In this document: positions 54,248-63,873 of the stretch, piece after piece
Numbering within the stretch: position 1 is the first letter of the stretch
Layout: the number at the start of each line of letters is the position of its first letter
Assembly (NCBI GenBank): GCA_029204225.1
Contig: CM055092.1
Location: 64,088,011 to 64,152,010 of the forward strand
Direction of reading: 5' to 3'
Length of the DNA stretch: 64,000 nucleotides
From: Diphasiastrum complanatum
Taxonomy: Eukaryota > Streptophyta > Lycopodiopsida > Lycopodiales > Lycopodiaceae
Translations under genes and position numbers: made by a program
Notes under the pieces: generated by a model
The model's database searches: none
Told to the model about the DNA's origin: nothing
The model's input: only the letters and a program-made list of their open reading frames with translations

Positions 54248-55072
54248 CTAATTGTTGGATTTGATCATTGAGGGAAGCATCAAGGCTAGGGGGATGGGAA
54301 GTTCAGTGCAAACAGCAGCAGGGGGTGGAAGCGCAGCTGACGAGGTATGCCGAGTGAGATGTCGTGACGTGGAAGGCGAGTCAATAATTACGATCTCGCT
54401 GCGTGGACGACGATGACTACGAGAGCTTGAGGCCTGATGGGATGACTCTGCCAGTGCTTCTTTGTAGACCGAAAGCATAGAATCCAGGTAGCCATGGATT
54501 CTGTTTTCTAAGTGAGAAGAGACTAAAAGGGACAATAAAGAGCCAGCAGCAAACTGCTGCTTAGTATTGGCCTTAATAGCTCGTTTGAGCTCACCAGAAA
54601 CAGTCTTGAACCAATTATATGGTTCAAGAGGGGCTTTGGCCAACTTAGTGTGGGATTCCATTATCCTGTGAGAGATTTGAGATGTGATGTGATCTTTCCT
54701 GAGGTTGCCAACCATCAAGAAATTATTCAATAGCTGGACAGCTGCGTGGATGGAAAGCTCAGTGATGGCTTCCAAAAGGTAGCCATCATTGGTCCAGTGC
54801 AGATCGTTGGTGAGGTCAATAAATGGCTTGATGTCCTGTTTGGCATGCTTGTGATTGGGTGAGGCCTGCGTACTAGATGATATTCCTAGGGCTGCAAGGG
54901 CGGCCTCAGTGACGCGCACCTTGTGTGTGGCTACCTGAAAAGTGATATAGAATTTGAATTTCTCTTCCTTCCACATACTGAAGGCAAGAGTGATGAAATC
55001 CATATTGATACGACCCGAAAAGGCTCTCTCATGAATACCCATTGCAGTGTGTAGAGGCTCCGCAAGGGTCAT
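54248..55072 (-). CDS. Uncharacterised 274-residue ORF downstream of a Ty3/gypsy pol
   Basis: A clean ATG-to-stop frame in an otherwise decayed area. The N-terminal two thirds look globular (GRINMDFITLAFSMWKEEKF, FYITFQVATHKVRVTEAALA, LLEAITELSIHAAVQLLNNF, TKLAKAPLEPYNWFKTVSGE). A Ser/Arg/His-rich segment follows (SSHQASSSRSHRRPRSE), then a Pro/Leu-rich tail. No zinc finger, signal peptide or membrane helix is apparent. It lies 3' of the gypsy pol on the same strand, the position where some plant gypsy elements carry an additional ORF (aORF). I infer an element-encoded accessory protein. A captured host fragment is the alternative. I do not recognise the family. Confidence 0.55.
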   Translation of the reverse strand: MTLAEPLHTAMGIHERAFSGRINMDFITLAFSMWKEEKFKFYITFQVATHKVRVTEAALAALGISSSTQASPNHKHAKQDIKPFIDLTNDLHWTNDGYLLEAITELSIHAAVQLLNNFLMVGNLRKDHITSQISHRIMESHTKLAKAPLEPYNWFKTVSGELKRAIKANTKQQFAAGSLLSLLVSSHLENRIHGYLDSMLSVYKEALAESSHQASSSRSHRRPRSEIVIIDSPSTSRHLTRHTSSAALPPPAAVCTELPIPLALMLPSMIKSNN

Positions 55073-55919
55073 CCACTAAGTAACCATGCTTGTGCTAGGA
55101 AAAATCATGATGTTTGTTGCAGATGGGACATCACGATGGATAGTATAGCGCGGAGACTGGGAAGTATCGTAGAAGACATGATGATCAGAAAGGAATTATA
55201 AACGCGTGAAAGTGTATCAGAAGGCAATGCAGAAGGCTTTGGTTGCAAGAAAAATTCGCAAGAGCTTCGCTAGCACAATTGCAGAATGAATCGAATTCAG
55301 CCAACTTATAGGTAAAATTGGTGGGTCCATTACACTGAATAGTAATTTGGCTGATCAATTCTGAACAAAAATTTGCAGGCATGTGCAGTACTATAGAAAT
55401 AGACTATAAAAATCTCGGTGAAGGTTTCTAGGGATCTGAACCCTACATTTTTACACAATCTGAACCTATGGACAACCTAATTTTGACATTTTAAAATCAT
55501 CTAGCAGGTCGACGAAGGTTCATAATGAGGTTATGATGCTCGACAAAGGTTTCCAAAATGGCATATCGCTGAACATTCGCCTGACTCAAAAATTGGATTT
55601 TCTCTTGTCAGGAACCTTCGCCCACCTCAATTTAGATAAGTCAAGGGTGGATGTACAGTCTGAGAGCTCAGCAAAGGTTTCTAGTACTGTATTGGGCCAA
55701 ATCTACCCAAATCAGTGATTTTCATAGTCATTGTCCATAAAAAATTATGTGCTTCCTTTTATTTATGCTGATGACTTCCTGAGTTTTGCTTATCAGTCTT
55801 TCCTTATTTTTTGCTCTCTTTTTTTTTTTTCTTTAACTGTCTTTTTCCAAAAAACTCAGCAGATTAAATATTGAAAACAAAAAACTGAAAAACAAATAAA
55901 ATTAAAAAATATATTGAGA
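55073..55919 (-). other. Non-coding spacer between pol and the 274-residue ORF
   Basis: No gene. It contains scattered GACGAAGGTT-type words (about 55416, 55510, 55541, 55670 and an inverted one at 55611), also seen on the other flank of the element at 60760-61410. Confidence 0.5.
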
Positions 55920-56273
55920 TCAAACTTGCTGAACTGGCGGAGTAGGCTGCCAAAACTTGCGTAATCGGTTGCCATTTACCGGAGTATCGAATCGTTTTCC
56001 ATCCAAGTGCTCAAGAATTATTGCGCCATAGTTCAAGATTTCCTTCACTTTATACGGGCCTTCACTGGTAAACTTCAACTTACCCTTGATCAGCTTGGTT
56101 TTGTACATCAATGCAAGATCTCCTGCTTCCAGATCTGTTTTGTGCAATCGACGATCATGCCATGCCTTGCGGCGGGCTTTCTCTGCTGCTAAGGCATGAA
56201 CTGCCATCAATCCGGTTTCACATAATTTGTGCAACGCTTCATGACGGAGTTGTAAAGACATATCATCATTCAA
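55920..56273 (-). pseudogene. Gypsy integrase C-terminal domain
   Basis: Reads KARRKAWHDRRLHKTDLEAG then DLALMYKTKLIKGKLKFTSE and GPYKVKEILNYGAIILEHLD, the SH3-like DNA-binding C-terminus of gypsy integrase with its typical GD(L)AL and GP(Y)xV motifs. Ends WQPTPPVQQV with a stop, the polyprotein end. It is out of frame with the integrase core upstream. Confidence 0.8.
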
Positions 56274-56378
56274 TCATTCTGTGGTTGCTATGTGTAAAGA
56301 TGGAATTAAGAATTCAATTGGCATAACAACATCTTGACCATAAACCAGTTGAAAAGGTGTTTGATTTGTACTATTTTT

Positions 56379-57100
56379 TTAAGCGGTTCTGAATGCCCAT
56401 AATGCTGCATACAGTTTATGTTCCCAATCGGACCGACTTGCTTCAACTGCCTTTGTCATAATGGTGTAGAGAATCTTATTGGAAGATTCAGCTTGGCCAT
56501 TCCCTCTGGGATAGTAGGGAGTACTAAATCTGTGTATAACGAAAAAATCTTCTAGTAAACACTTTATTGTTTGATCAACAAAGTGTGTACCCCAGTCACT
56601 GTTTTTTCGATCGGACATCCAAATATGATTATAATATTTTCATATAGAAACTTGGCCGTAGATTTCGCATCAGCCACTTTGCTAGCTTTGGCTTCAACCC
56701 ACTTGGTCATATAATCAGTTGCGATGATAATGTATCGAGCCTGAGATCCTTGCGCGGTAGGATGAATAGGACCAACATAATCCAGTCCCCATTTTTCAAA
56801 TGGTGCTTGCGATAAAACCGGATGCAAGGGTTCATAATTCTGCCGAGTAGGCCGTCGTGCTCGCTGGCAAACATCACATGTGTGAATAAAATTTTCTGTG
56901 TCCTTATGAAGCGTAAGCCACCAACAACCGGATTGCAAAAGTTTCGAACAGTAATATTTGTAGAGAAGTGTCCTCCACCCATGCCATCATGTGAAAACAT
57001 GATTGAATCTGGTACTTCATGTGATAAAACACACCTTTGTAAAATATTATCTGATCCACGACGATACAATTGTCTTGCAATTAATTGATAAGGTTGAGCC
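56379..57100 (-). pseudogene. Gypsy integrase zinc finger and catalytic core, frameshifted
   Basis: The His pair is in HDGMGGGHFSTNITV, the Cys pair in CDVCQRARR. The core follows with WGLDYVGPIHPTAQGS (first Asp), then after a shift NSDWGTHFVDQTIKCLLED (second Asp) and YYPRGNGQAESSNKILYTIM (Glu). The catalytic residues are present but spread over three frames (57579-56707, 56938-56564, 56618-56379), so no active enzyme is made. Confidence 0.85.
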
Positions 57101-57951
57101 TTATGAATCAATTGTCTCTTTTGTACTTTTGTCAAAGAGTCATTCGGTTGTCCTAGCATTAGGTACTCAGCAATATTTGCCGCCCACTCAGGTACTGCTT
57201 CAACATAGAACAACGCAGCATCCGGCAGTTCATCATCCACTTCAGTATTAACTAGTGCGGATTCAATTCGCGAAACGTGATCGGCTAGATATTGTTGCTT
57301 TCCCTTTCGAACCACAATCCGAAAGTCAAATTCAGTCAATAATAATAACCATCTTGCAATATCAGTATTGCATGTCTTGTTTACCAAGTAAAGTAATGGT
57401 TGATGATCCGTATAAAATGCAAAGTGCATTTCCATGAGGTAGTGACAAAATTTTTGAACAGAAAAAATCATGGCTAGCGCTTCACGTTCTGTTGTTGAAT
57501 AATTCTTTTCTGGATCTATAAGCTGTCTGCCTGCAAATTGTATAGGATAATCCTTTTTATAGTCACCTGGCTGCGTCAAAACTGATCCAATGGCATATTT
57601 TGAGGCATCCGTATAAACATGAAACTCTATCGTCCAATCTAGAGAACGTAGTATTGGTGCTGAAGTTAATGCTTTTTTAAACTTTTCAAAGGCTTCTAAC
57701 GCCTCTATTGTCCAAATAGGAACAATACTTAGTTTGTATATAGATCATGCTAAATCCGCAAAGAAGATAATAAAAATTCGATAGTAGTTCGCATGACCCA
57801 TAAACACATAAACTCCTCGAATTGTTGCTGGCGGTGGCAATTCCACAATAACTTTGATCTTAGAATAATCTGTGGCAATACCATGTCTTGATATCACATG
57901 TCCAAACACAACTCCATGCGAAACCCATATGTGGCATTTTTTTGGATACAT
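57101..57951 (-). pseudogene. Gypsy RT thumb and RNase H region
   Basis: 57951-57745 reads KCHIWVSHGVVFGHVISRHG and PPPATIRGVYVFMGHANYYR, the segment just after the RT palm in gypsy elements. After a break near 57740, RNase H follows: FAGRQLIDPEKNYSTTEREA, LAMIFSVQKFCHYLM, FYTDHQPLLYLV and RWLLLLTEFDF with QQYLADHVSRIES. The TDHQPL Asp is kept. The palm is absent upstream. Confidence 0.85.
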
Positions 57952-57959
57952 TTAGTGAA

Positions 57960-58760
57960 AACATGATTGGTGTATCCAAAGTTCGATCTAGTAAGAAAAT
58001 CTCGCTCAACTCTGATTGAATATCTTGTTGACACATATATCCTGCTATATAATCAATTGTTGCAAGAGCTTCATTCCAATTGACAGTATCCGTTTGAGAA
58101 TCGTAGTGAACACCCAATTTTTTCTCTGGTCGATCACAAGTGTGATCTGTTGTTGATGAATCATCTTCTTTTTGAACCACTGGTTTGATAGTCCAAGTCG
58201 TAGGATCAACTTTAACTACACATTCACGATTTTCAAAAGTGATTTTTCTGGTGCCCCAGTTATGAATTATTTGCACAACTCGTAACCATGGACGTCCTAA
58301 TAGAACTCGGTAGACATTTGGCTATTCTGGTAAGTCCATCACGACGAAGGTAATGACGAATTGAGCTCCTGCAATCCTGACAGGTATATCTTCCACCATT
58401 CCTCGTGGACGAATTGTCGTTTGATCAGCTAGCTTAATAGCAAAAGTAACAGGTTTGATCTTTGTAAGGCCCCATTTTGCACCTAGCCTTGTAGAAATCA
58501 GGTTACTCCTGAACCGCCATCTATCACGCTGTTTCTTTAGAAAATTGTCTATGTTGTATCGGTAGAGTGATATTCTTTTGTTCACTTTCCCAAGCGGCTC
58601 CAACATGGAGTACATCATTAGATTCTTCAAATCCAGCACAAGAAAGTGGCTCCTGGTGGATTTCTGGTTCTTCTTGAGCTAACTTTTGCGCTAAGACTTC
58701 TTTTGCTTTTGGCACCAACTTTAGGAACTCTCCCAATGAAATATTGATCTTGCTAGACAA
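57960..58760 (-). pseudogene. Gypsy aspartic protease and linker, frameshifted
   Basis: A frame reads IDGGSGV near 58515, the D-G-G-S active-site type seen in some plant gypsy proteases. One base is lost right after it, and the sequence goes on in another frame as NLISTRLGAKWGLTKIKPVT, AIKLADQTTIRPRGMVEDIP and VRIAGAQFVITFVVMDLPE with a stop. The next frame continues VQIIHNWGTRKITFENRECV, ending in an acidic linker that runs into the RT deletion. The upstream piece 58760-58524 (SLGEFLKLVPKAKEVL) is the usual pre-protease helix. Confidence 0.7.
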
Positions 58761-59139
58761 AATGTTCTTGAGTAATTCTGTATGTGGTGCTTCATCTTGA
58801 AGGGTTCTTCATGATGATGTAATTGATCATTCATATCCGTACATAAATTTCTTGGAGACTGCAATGGTGAAGACCGAACTTCAGTTGTTACTTTAGCAGC
58901 CTCAAGTTCCTCTTCTTCTTGTAGATGTTTAATCCACTGTCTCATATCCTGATATCTTCATTTTTCTGTATTAAAATTTGGATAGACTCCCGATGTTGTT
59001 GGTGTATTGTTCAATGGTATAGAGTCAACAGGTACTGGATCCACTACTGGTTCTTTTTGCTTTTGTGCTCTGATGACCACCGTCAAGGGTGCACTTGGTT
59101 TATTTTGAGCTACTGATCCTTGCTTGATTGTTATCAACT

Positions 59140-59819
59140 TTACAGGTACTGTAGCTGGTGGTGGCTTTGATCTTGCTGGACAGTCTTTATAGCAATGCCC
59201 ATATCCACAATCACGACAGAATGGTACAAATTTTTCTTTATTTGGACATTCTGCAACTCTGTGATTTTCTCCACATGCAAAGCATCCAAGTGGTGCTCTG
59301 GCCCAATTTCTCGAGGCTTGTTGTTGAGCGGCAGCATAAATGGCATACTGTTTTGAAGATCCACCTTCCTGATCATTACCATAGCTCCATTGCTCAGCAC
59401 TTCCGTAAGGCTGGTTCCATCAAATTGGCAGGAGGAGCGGAGTGCTTTGGTGGGGCAGGCAAGGCTAGACGCTCTGGGTATCCAAGAGTAGATTGTCATA
59501 GTCTTGCTGCTGGATTGCCTCCATACTGTGGATCTCAACATCCCATCTGGGCATACCATTGTTGAATCATCCGAGGGTTGAATTTGCAAAAGGTAGTCTT
59601 ATGGTCAGGTGAATTACACAGATGGCAAACATTGATTTCCATTCGTTTTTTCAATTGAGGACACTCGTTCACTGTGTGATTTCCTGTACAAATAGAACAC
59701 CAAACATTTTCCCTAGTAGGAAAAGTCTTTGCAAACTTCTTAGGTTTTTTGTTTGCTTCTCCGTGGAAATTTTCCAATGCTTTGATCTTCTCATCAAATT
59801 GCAACTGCAACTTTTCCAT
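59140..59819 (-). pseudogene. Gypsy Gag C-terminus with multiple zinc knuckles
   Basis: Frame 59819-59535 has CSICTGNHTVNEC and CHLCNSPDHKTTFC. A second pair follows downstream in a shifted frame, CFACGENHRVAEC and CRDCGYGHCYKDC (about 59290-59175). Four CCHC knuckles would be unusual for one Gag. The second pair matches the inverted fragment at 33590-33740. The first is preceded by a Lys/Glu-rich helix (MEKLQLQFDEKIKALENFH). Confidence 0.75.
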
Positions 59820-59863
59820 CTGTTTCTACTGGGTCTTCCCAAGTTTCTCGAACTCATTGAGCA

Positions 59864-60508
59864 TCATTTATGCAGTAGCATTGGCATTCGTTGATGCAAT
59901 AGTGGTGGATGTCGTAGTAGTCTGCCCTGCTGTATACTGACATTCGGCTCGTCATCTGAATCTTCATCCTCCTCTCGAATTGCGTCCACAACATTTTGCA
60001 AAAGTGCGTACTCATTATGGCGTTTCAGCTCACGTCTGATCCGTTTAGGTAGACCTGACAAAAACCACATAATCATGGCATTTTTATTAATTAGCTCAGG
60101 TTCACATTCAGATCTGAGACGTTTCACTCTTTCGATGTAATCTCAAACCATTTTCCACTTTCCCATTTTAACTTTACTTAAAAGTAGGAAAGGGTCTTCT
60201 ATAAACTTCTGCGGTTTGAACCGTGTGATAAGGGCTCGTTTAACAACCTCCCAATCTATACGTTCTGTTTCATCTTGGTTATAGTACCAATCTTGTGTTG
60301 CGCCTGTTAAGGCCATAGAAAACAGCTTAAGTTTATCTTGAGGATAAATCTCACCATAGACCTCACAGGATTCAGCATAGATCTGAAGAAATCTAACTGG
60401 ATCTGTTAATCCATTATACTTGGGTAGATCCAATCGGGGTGCTCTTCTAGCAATAATTGGATTGACCTCTTGTGGAGAACCTCCAGGAGCAGCTTCAGGG
60501 GCAGTCAT
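59864..60508 (-). pseudogene. Gypsy Gag capsid core, frameshifted
   Basis: Starts MTAPEAAPGGSPQEVNPI at 60508. The core reads PRLDLPKYNGLTDPVRFLQI, YPQDKLKLFSMALTGATQDW and IDWEVVKRALITRFKPQKF, the Retrotrans_gag pattern. After a shift near 60140 comes MIMWFLSGLPKRIRRELKRH and an acidic EEDEDSDDEPN stretch. Confidence 0.85.
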
Positions 60509-61385
60509 CTTTACAAATTTAGATCAAGTGGACAATGAGATTGGATCTAGATTTTTTCAAAAAACTATCTTAGATCAAATCTGCTAGATCTATTCTCTTT
60601 TTCAAGAATCTGACTCTACATGATAAAAAACTTTTCGAAATTCGATCAATCGATACTTCTCAAAAATGATAAATCTCTCAGAATCCAATTCAGAATATAT
60701 CAGATTTGATCCAAATTTTGACCGAGACTTGATCTGAAAAATCAAAAACTAAAAATAGGACTGGCGAAGGTTCACTAGACGAAGGTTGGCTCGGCGAAGG
60801 TTAAATAGTGCTATTTTGAGAAAAAAAAACTCTCTGAACAACATTTTTGACAATTTCTTGAAAAATATCCTTTGCCGACATCTCTGGTGAAAGATCTGAC
60901 ATAGATAAAACTATGAAAAATCGGACGAAGGTTTCTGACACAAGGAAATACAGTTTCTGTTGTCTAGCGAGGGTAAAATTCAAGATTTTCTATTATCTGA
61001 TCAAGAAGAATCTTCGCTGAACTCAAAAATAGTATTCTTTTTATAAATAGAATGTTTTGGAAACTCGACGAAGGTTATGGCAAAGGATCAAGAGTAATAC
61101 TGATAATTTTGCAAAAAAGTGACTTTGTTGACAAAAATATGGCAATATGACAACTGATCCTCTGAAACCCTTTTTCTTTTTGGTATTATTCTTCATCGAC
61201 CTGGCAGTAGATAGATCTGAATCACTTCTAAGCACAGTGAATCAGGCAAAGGTTCATTTTCTGTATTTTTAGGATTTTGGTGATTTTTTGTGTTTTTTTA
61301 CTGTTTTTCTGATGTTTCTAGAAACTTGCTAGGAATTAATCTTCGCCCTTCAAACTGAAGGTTCTGTGAACAAAACCGAAGGTGT
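60509..61385 (-). other. Leader or flank of the gypsy element with GCGAAGGTT-type words
   Basis: No gene. GGCGAAGGTT or GACGAAGGTT words occur near 60762, 60778, 60791, 60924, 61068 and, as variants, near 61247, 61354, 61374 and 61394. I found no convincing PBS. Confidence 0.45.
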
Positions 61386-61399
61386 ATGCAACTCGGTGA

Positions 61400-62004
61400 A
61401 GGTCACACATGCAAAGAATCAAGTGTCAGATACAAAATTCGGAGAGAAATTGTTCAAGCCACACAAACACTGGAAGGAAGTAATCGAGTGGAAAAGAGAC
61501 AAGTGTGGACCAACTTAGACACACTCATAGGTGTTATCAGGAAAGAAAACCTATCATCAGAAGATATGAGGACTTTGCAAAATCATTGCACCACATTCGT
61601 AAAATCTATACATGATTGTTGGGGAAAAGACAACGTTACTCGTTACATGGTGCTAATTTATATCATTATTAGGTATTTTTCTCATTCAGACTTATATTTT
61701 TTTCTACTGATGTAACTAATCAAAACTATTGTTTGCAGCACATCCTTCTTCATCATGCAACTTATTTGGCAAAGGAATATGAGAGCTTAAGTATTTGGCA
61801 AAGGAATATGAGAGCTTAAGTATTTGGTCATCACAAGACATGGAAAAATCTCATTGGCAAGCAAGGGGAGTATTTCATAGAGCAACAAACCATGGAGGAC
61901 ACAATTCAAGAAATAAATATTTAGTTCAACTTTTTCAGTGGTTTTATAGAAGAGCACAATTTAGATATCAAACTAAAAACTCGCCAAGTATTACGATATT
62001 TTGA
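61400..62004 (+). pseudogene. Two-exon coding remnant of unknown family, frameshifted by a 29-bp duplication
   Basis: Exon 1 (to 61649) reads RVEKRQVWTNLDTLIGVIRK, CTTFVKSIHDCWGKDNVTRY and ends CGT TAC ATG. A GT-AG intron (61650-61738, 89 bp, TTGCAG acceptor) restores the frame to HILLHHATYLAKEYESLS. Then a 29-bp unit is repeated (61763-61791 and 61792-61820), which shifts the frame before SIWSSQDMEKSHWQARGVFH and RATNHGGHNSRNKYLVQLFQ, ending at 62004. Residues such as W-SSQDMEKSH-ARG look strongly conserved in style, but I cannot name the family; a transposon-linked or host gene are both possible. The 5' start is not identified. Confidence 0.6.
61650..61738 (+). other. Predicted GT-AG intron
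   Basis: GTGCTAATTT...TGTTTGCAG, 89 bp, AT-rich. Removing it joins two protein-like segments in frame. Confidence 0.65.
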
Positions 62005-62072
62005 AAGGCATTCAAATTCATTACAAAAGATAAATCCTTGTAATATATCAAAAATCTCTTATAGAAAATTAT

Positions 62073-63590
62073 TTATTTATCATCATCATCCTCTTCAAGA
62101 TTCAGACGGATGGTATTGTCATGAAGGAATAATCTCCTTTCATATGGATCCAAAAATTCTAATTTTTTATCTTGCTCATATCAATGTAACCCAAATAAAG
62201 GGCCATTGCAGATGATCTTTTCGTAGTCTCATTAGGAGTATAACCCAATATCTTAAGCCAAATATCTTTTCACAAAATTATTTTATATGTTCCTCTTGCG
62301 TACTTATGGCCTCCCAAACAAACTGATAATGATTTGATGGCCATAATGACAGTAGTTGCATATGGATTAAAAGATGAATGATATATACAAATCTCATTAC
62401 TTTGAAAGTGTTTCAAATAATGAGACAGAGACACATCTTTTCTCTCGGCTGATACACCACGGACGCCTCCATGTCTCATACCAAAGACATCTATTTCAAT
62501 AGCATCTTGTAAACCAGAAAAGAAAATAAATCTAGATACATAACACTACAAACTCAATAAGAAAACTGAACAATATCAATAACAATATAACATCTATGTA
62601 CCAGATCATAATCATCGTAATCAACGATGTTTGCTCTACTAATGTCATGTCCTCCAATGGCCTCTACATTTTTGGAGGGGATATATCTAGGCCTTGGGGG
62701 ATATTTTCTTTGGAATTCCAAAAATTCCTCCTCTATAGGTAAAGTTTTTTCATAGGCTTTAGATTTTTCAATCATGGCCTCCAAGGCCTCGTTACCAGAT
62801 TTCCAATTGCCATCTTTATTATAATCTATCTCACTTTCAAGGTCATCATATGAGTAATCAACAATGTCAAAAAATTCAGATAAATTTTGAGCAAAAATTG
62901 AGAGGATTTCATCCTCTCTCAAATTCAAAACATCTTCTATATCATTAGATGAAATATAACTTTCATTATTTATAAAATATAAGGGAACATTGAGTAAAGT
63001 TAATTGATTAATAGGAGTTGTAGATGGAAGAGAATCAGAGAGAATTATAAAACGAGGGAGAGTTTTTGATGATTTGAAGCCATAGATGCTTCAGCTTCAA
63101 CCCCTATATCATTATCTGCATCATCTATATCAATTGGAGCAGGTGCAGATACTTCGATCAATGGAACAGTTGAGAATTCAACAGACTCATCATTTGGAAT
63201 TTCAGCAGATATGTAAAAGACAAAAGTCATTCCTTTGATCATAAGGCAACATATTCTTTTGTGAATATCACAGTATATATTTCTTTTAAAATGGTCATGC
63301 AAGTTAGAGGACTTTCTATTGTGTTTATGCTTAGAGGATTATTGGAATGCACAAGGTCCTGAAAATGAACGAAACAAAATCTATCTATATCCTAAACAGG
63401 AGTACTAATAATCTGAGAAAAGTTATCAAGAAAAGAAATTAAATTATAACAATTCTCATAAACTAGCTTATCGATATTGAAGGGAGCAAAAAAAAATACC
63501 GGCAAAATACTCTAATTTCTCAGATGAAATGTCACTGGCATTACAAAAATCAAGAAGTTTGTTATTGGAGAAATTGGAGGAACTAGCCAT
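62073..63590 (-). pseudogene. Decayed gene of unknown family, intron-bearing, with acidic C-terminus
   Basis: The start is likely ATG at 63588-63590 (MASSSNFSNNKLLDFCNASD). Protein-like sequence then continues through breaks: a TAG near 63394, frame changes near 63235 and 63060, a TGA at 62270-62272 and a frame change near 62175, each near an A run or one-base difference. Segments include VPLIEVSAPAPIDIDDADND, LREDEILSIFAQNLSEFFDI, EEEFLEFQRKYPPRPRYIPS and FGMRHGGVRGVSAERKDVSL. The end is an EEDDDDK acidic tail at 62073. A GT-AG intron (62506-62591, 86 bp) fits between DLVHR and AIEIDVFGMRHGG. I cannot assign the family; host gene, transposon gene or ancient viral insertion are all possible. 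It converges with 61400-62004. Confidence 0.55.
62506..62591 (-). other. Predicted GT-AG intron
   Basis: On the minus strand GTTATATT...GGTTTACAAG, 86 bp with a T-rich 3' end. Phase-1 joining keeps the protein-like frame. Confidence 0.6.
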
Positions 63591-63599
63591 ATTGAACCT

Positions 63600-63786
63600 G
63601 ATATCGGTTCAACGCGACAGAATGATATCGGTAGAGGACAGAACAAGAGTGCATGCGTTGATCTGATATCGCTAGGACGAGATTGAAATTTTTCGCAAGA
63701 ACACGTTAGAAGTGAGTGATATCAATTTAGCGCGCCTGAATGAATCTGACCATGCAATGTTTGGGATCGCGCGTCGATTCGATATC
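63600..63786 (-). promoter_or_regulatory. Array of five GATATC sites upstream of the start codon
   Basis: GATATC occurs at 63600-63605, 63624-63629, 63665-63670, 63718-63723 and 63781-63786, within 187 bases. Several are extended to CGATATCA and lie near CGCG or ACGC words. It sits between the TATA box and the start codon of the decayed gene at 62073-63590. Confidence 0.75.
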
Positions 63787-63865
63787 ATGAGATAGAAAGA
63801 AAACAAAAAGACTTGTGAGTTCAGAATAAAAGACCACAAAATCAAAATATGACAAGTGGTGCCCA

Positions 63866-63873
63866 TATTTATA
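63866..63873 (-). promoter_or_regulatory. TATA box candidate
   Basis: The minus strand reads GGCTATAAATATGGG about 280 bases upstream of the ATG at 63590. A good match to a plant TATA box, suggesting a leader of about 250 bases. Confidence 0.5.

Larger units (their letters stand above)
55920..60508 (-). mobile_element. Decayed Ty3/gypsy element (gag-pol), RT core deleted
   Basis: Minus-strand order: Gag core (60508-59864), zinc knuckles (59700-59150), protease (58560-58322), linker (58276-57960), RT thumb only (57951-57745), RNase H (57600-57250), integrase (57100-56379) and integrase C-terminus (56273-55920). Frames change at least seven times. The palm with its YxDD motif is missing, removed at about 57955. 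LTRs, PBS and polypurine tract were not found with confidence. Confidence 0.8.

Noticed and set aside
60509-61385. LTR of the 55.9-60.5 kb gypsy element
   Set aside because: No PBS, TG...CA pair or direct repeat partner could be found despite shared GCGAAGGTT words on both flanks.
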